Part shown: positions 61,282-64,000 of the stretch, one piece after another
Layout: the number at the start of each line of letters is the position of its first letter
Position numbering within the stretch: position 1 is the first letter of the stretch
DNA from: Ulva prolifera
Taxonomy: Eukaryota; Chlorophyta; Ulvophyceae; Ulvales; Ulvaceae
Assembly (NCBI GenBank): GCA_023078555.1
Contig: CM041198.1
Location: 6,266,924 to 6,330,923, forward strand
Direction: 5' to 3'
Length of the DNA: 64,000 bases
Notes under the pieces: model-generated
Told to the model about the DNA's origin: nothing
Seen by the model: the letters and a program-made list of their open reading frames with translations, nothing else
The model's database searches: none
Program-made: the position numbers and the translations under genes

Positions 61282-61353
61282 GTGTATGTTGCAGTTGATT
61301 CGGGTGAGATTCGGTTTCAGTGTTTGTTTTCTCCCGTTCGCTCTTTTGTAAAG
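61282..61353 (+). mobile_element. 72-bp retroelement tail with 9-bp target duplication
   Basis: ACTATGACA occurs at 61273-61281 and 61354-61362 on either side. The insert reads GTGTATGTTGCAGTTGATTC ... CGTTCGCTCTTTTGTAAAG. As reverse complement it is identical to the first 72 bases of the copy at 62957 (same GCGAACGGG and CTCACCCGAATC variants), so both derive from one source. It inserted next to older copies. Confidence 0.75.
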
Positions 61354-61363
61354 ACTATGACAC

Positions 61364-61420
61364 TACAAAAGATTGAACGGGAGAAGACAAACACCAAAAC
61401 CGAAGCTCATCCAAATCAAC
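61364..61420 (-). repeat. Copy of the TTTTGTAA-tailed repeat
   Basis: TACAAAAGATTGAACGGGAG through CATCCAAATCAAC, followed by a CA-rich stretch that departs from the long copies after about 20 bp. Shares the AGACAAACACCAAAACCG variant with 61205-61274. Confidence 0.6.
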
Positions 61421-62841
61421 AGCAACACATACACACACGATCACACTACAGCGACACCCACACCTCAGTCACTGCAGCTGCAGCTGGGTGCGTGCGTGCG
61501 TGGCCTGCGCCACTGTGGCGTGCAGGCGAGCGCTCCTGCACGCGCGCGCAGCTGCAGCTGATAGAAGGACTTGCTTCGTGTTCGTTTTAGTCCGGCCGCG
61601 CTTGTGGACGGCTGGGCTGGAGTGTCCACAGCTGCAGGGCGCTGGTCATGACCGATAGCTAGGGCGCACGCGCACGTGTTCACAGATACAGGCACCAGTC
61701 GCCACGGCTTCGTGCCGTCGTCCTGAGCATTATTCAGGCCGCAGTCACACATGCGCTGCAAGTAACGGTAAGATTTCGTGAATGCGAGGATGTTGGCGCA
61801 CATGTGTGTGTATCTGAACTTTCGCGCGGGTGTAAAACAGAGCTGGGCCATGCATCAACTACTCTTCGCCAGTTTCCACATGTTCTCAGCTGCCCCGAGC
61901 ACTGTAGCTAGCGACGCAGCCTCTAAGAACATCATGTTCAGCTGAGAAACGCCTTACCTTTCAATCAGCTGCAGACCATCGCCGTGTTAGCCACTGCAAC
62001 GTCAACTTGACGGGCGTCGAAGTCCAGCGTGTGTGTACGTATACGAATTGAATGCTGCCACAGAAGCTTGAGCGGGCCAAAAGTGCACAATCCGTGTTTC
62101 TGTCTCGATTTTTAGCCAGCGAATACAAGCTACAAGTTGACTAGCCTTCGTCGTCAAGGTCTCGACAGATGTAGAGGAGCATGTGGGCGGGCTCGCAAGT
62201 GGTCACATGCCGCATGCGCAGCTGTGCGTGTCTCAGATACTATAGTACACGGCAGAGATATACTATAGTAGTACATCACCGGCCGTGGCCGACTTGTGGC
62301 AGAGATTCAAATGGCGCGAGCTCGCAACGATGCTCGAGGTGATTGCACAGTATTTTCAAGACATTGCGCATGCACTGCGGTTGCGCAGCGACGACGATCG
62401 CGATAGAACGCACGCCCACTCCCGCGCGAATGTAGACCGCTCTAGATCTGCATGCAGCGGTGTTTCCGCGCGCGGTTCGCGAGTTGTCGGCCGCGGAGCC
62501 GAGATGTGATGACACAGACGGGAACGGGCACGAGTTTACGCAACACCGGAATCTCCCACGATGAATCTCCCACATGATGAGACGAGCATGCGTGCGTGCG
62601 TGCCGTCAAAATGCACATCGACTACATGTTCGCTGCATTCGCGCTAGCGCTGCAGCGCTGCTCTGTGCCTGTTCTTGTGCGGGAGCTGCTTTATTACAGT
62701 TCTCTTCTACACTATTGCAGTATGCTATTGGTTCAGTGTTCTTTTGTACTAGTTGAGTCACATCCGTTCGATTCTTTGTCAAATGTACTGCCCGAGGAAA
62801 ACAAATCACCCGGCTTAAGCTTAAGGCGAGCGGTGTATATT
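61421..62841. other. Intergenic, no gene seen
   Basis: No supportable coding sequence. A short inverted pair near 62238-62272 (ATACTATAGTA) is the only structure noticed. Confidence 0.4.
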
Positions 62842-62891
62842 TATTACAAAAGAGTGAACGGGAGAAAACAAACACTGAAACCGAATCTCAT
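62842..62891 (-). mobile_element. Shortest copy of the TTTTGTAA-tailed repeat (50 bp)
   Basis: TTACAAAAGAGTGAACGGG through CGAATCTCATCC with no substitution relative to the 1290-1351 copy, then unrelated sequence. Truncated 8 bases earlier than that copy, which again shows a constant TTTTGTAA end and a variable opposite end. Confidence 0.65.
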
Positions 62892-62956
62892 CCACTTCCT
62901 CTATAGATAGACCTAGTCACAGGATCTAGTGACTCGGGTGGCTGTGACGCAGTTGG

Positions 62957-63346
62957 TCTTTACAAAAGAGCGAACGGGAGAAAACAAACACTGAAACCGA
63001 ATCTCACCCGAATCAACTGCAACATACACTCACACACACACACGAACGCCACAACCGCACTCACAACTCAGTCCGGCAGGATCGCGTCCTCCAGGCCCGC
63101 ATCATATCGCAACCCTTGCTCCCGAGAGATGACAAGCCCAGACTTCCGATACATATCCGCATTGCCGCGCTGCAATGACACCGACAACACCCGCAGCGCC
63201 CACTGGACAAACGCGCCTTTGGAGATGCGCCCCCAATGACACCGACAACACCCGCAGCGCCCACTGGACAAACGCGCCTTTGGAGAGGCGAGCGGTGTCA
63301 ATCGCGCCAGTGGCGAGTCACGGTAGGACGACAAGCGGAACACCAA
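62957..63346 (-). mobile_element. Longest retroelement tail, with coding remnant
   Basis: From TCTTTACAAAAGAGCGAACG the copy matches 51215-51353 to 63098 and continues further. On the minus strand the extension reads as a coding C-terminus (QRGNADMYRKSGLVISREQG, then GLEDAILPD and a stop at 63068), followed by the 3' UTR. Upstream of that the frame is broken by a tandem duplication of 61 bp (63174-63234 and 63235-63295), not a multiple of three. This is the best view in the window of the parent element's protein end. No reverse transcriptase motif is included. Confidence 0.5.
63174..63295. repeat. 61-bp tandem duplication
   Basis: AATGACACCGACAACACCCG through GCCTTTGGAGA occurs twice head to tail with a 61-bp period; the copies differ only near the end (GATGCGCC against GAGGCGAG). 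Confidence 0.85.
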
Positions 63347-64000
63347 CGGATTGTTGTGATGTCACACGATTTTTGCAGAGTGTATGAGTAGACACAGCAC
63401 AAGCACCTATCTCACAACATAATATCTCTCGAAAGAGCTCCCGCATACTCAGCCAGCGTCACACATACGACACCGTCACTACGGCAAGACTCTTCGAAGA
63501 GGAGTTCCGTAACAAAATGAATGTGCCTAAGCCCTAGCATACATGTGCCTGCAGGTTGCAGAGCCTCTGGATCCGCATGACAATGCCGATCACGTGGATA
63601 CCTTGAGGGATACTGAATTCAGCTGAATTCAGTGGGCACCATGGTGGGGCCTGTCGAACCGGACCCCGTCGGCTGGTGAGCTTCGTGTGCAATGCTGATG
63701 TCGATCAGTCTCATGATTATTTCACCATTGGCCGGGCACCATTGTCATCCCACCATGCGGATGCACGTGGAACAGAAGAATAGCTGGGCACATGACCATA
63801 TATGCTTCTGAGTCAGCAATCCTAGGATAGGCCTGGCTCAAATTTCTCTCACCAAGGAGCATCACCGCAATATATTGTGTTATTATAATTCCAGCTAGCC
63901 ACAGCCCTGCAGCACACGCACATGTGTGAACATGCAAAAGCCTGTTTTCCGCTTTCGCGGTGCTGCCCGCCTCGCCACCTTTCACATGTAGAGCCCCCCC
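63347..64000. other. Intergenic, window end
   Basis: No gene seen. Near 63946-63966 the sequence CTTTCGCGGTGCTGCCCGCCT matches the insertion at 48111-48362 in opposite orientation, so part of the second retroelement family is present. Confidence 0.4.

Overview
This window is nuclear DNA of a eukaryote. Genes are split by many spliceosomal introns, codon use is GC-rich, and most of the intergenic DNA is repeats and mobile elements. A microalga of the green lineage is the best guess. The evidence is an RD21-type cysteine protease with a proline-rich linker and granulin tail, a TGTAA pentamer (the chlorophyte polyadenylation signal) 57 bases after one stop codon, and very GC-rich 3' exons. I cannot name the species. 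Host introns mostly start GTGCG or GTACG and end TGCAG.

Layout. 1-10 kb is gene-poor and rich in palindromes and short repeats; it holds a tRNA-derived SINE (5625-5893). 10.8-13.6 kb has exons of an alanine-rich coiled-coil protein (minus). 17.6-31.2 kb is the gene-dense core: an RD21-like protease (minus), tRNA adenosine deaminase ADAT2/TAD2 (plus), the UFM1-specific protease UFSP2 (plus) and the WD-repeat protein WRAP73/WDR8 (minus). For three of these the exon chain could be closed base by base in a single reading frame: 471, 166 and 446 aa. 32.1-38.7 kb carries two convergent copies of one two-exon gene of a conserved family of unknown function. 40.1-41.0 kb encodes a Lys/Ala-rich, histone H1-like protein.

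Mobile DNA dominates the rest. 42876-47904 is a complete 5,029-bp element with perfect 102-bp terminal inverted repeats and a 6-bp target duplication. It carries an eight-exon, 892-aa gene that I cannot place in any transposase family, and it is the best candidate for something undescribed. 55580-61140 is an intact, recently inserted Ty1/copia retrotransposon with identical 281-bp LTRs, a CTGTC duplication and a primer site matching the interior of initiator tRNA-Met. A family of short repeats, all sharing one end that reads ...TTTTGTAA, is scattered through the window. Several copies have target duplications of 9-18 bp and cut off at different points on the other side, which is how 5'-truncated non-LTR retroelements look. 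A 252-bp insertion at 48111-48362 with a perfect 14-bp duplication ends the same way.

The host genes are unrelated housekeeping functions (protein turnover, tRNA editing, UFM1 processing, centrosome/spindle scaffold) and no operon-like co-function is implied. Gene pairs alternate between divergent and convergent arrangement. Several genes change abruptly from about 50-55% GC in 5' exons to about 70% GC in 3' exons.
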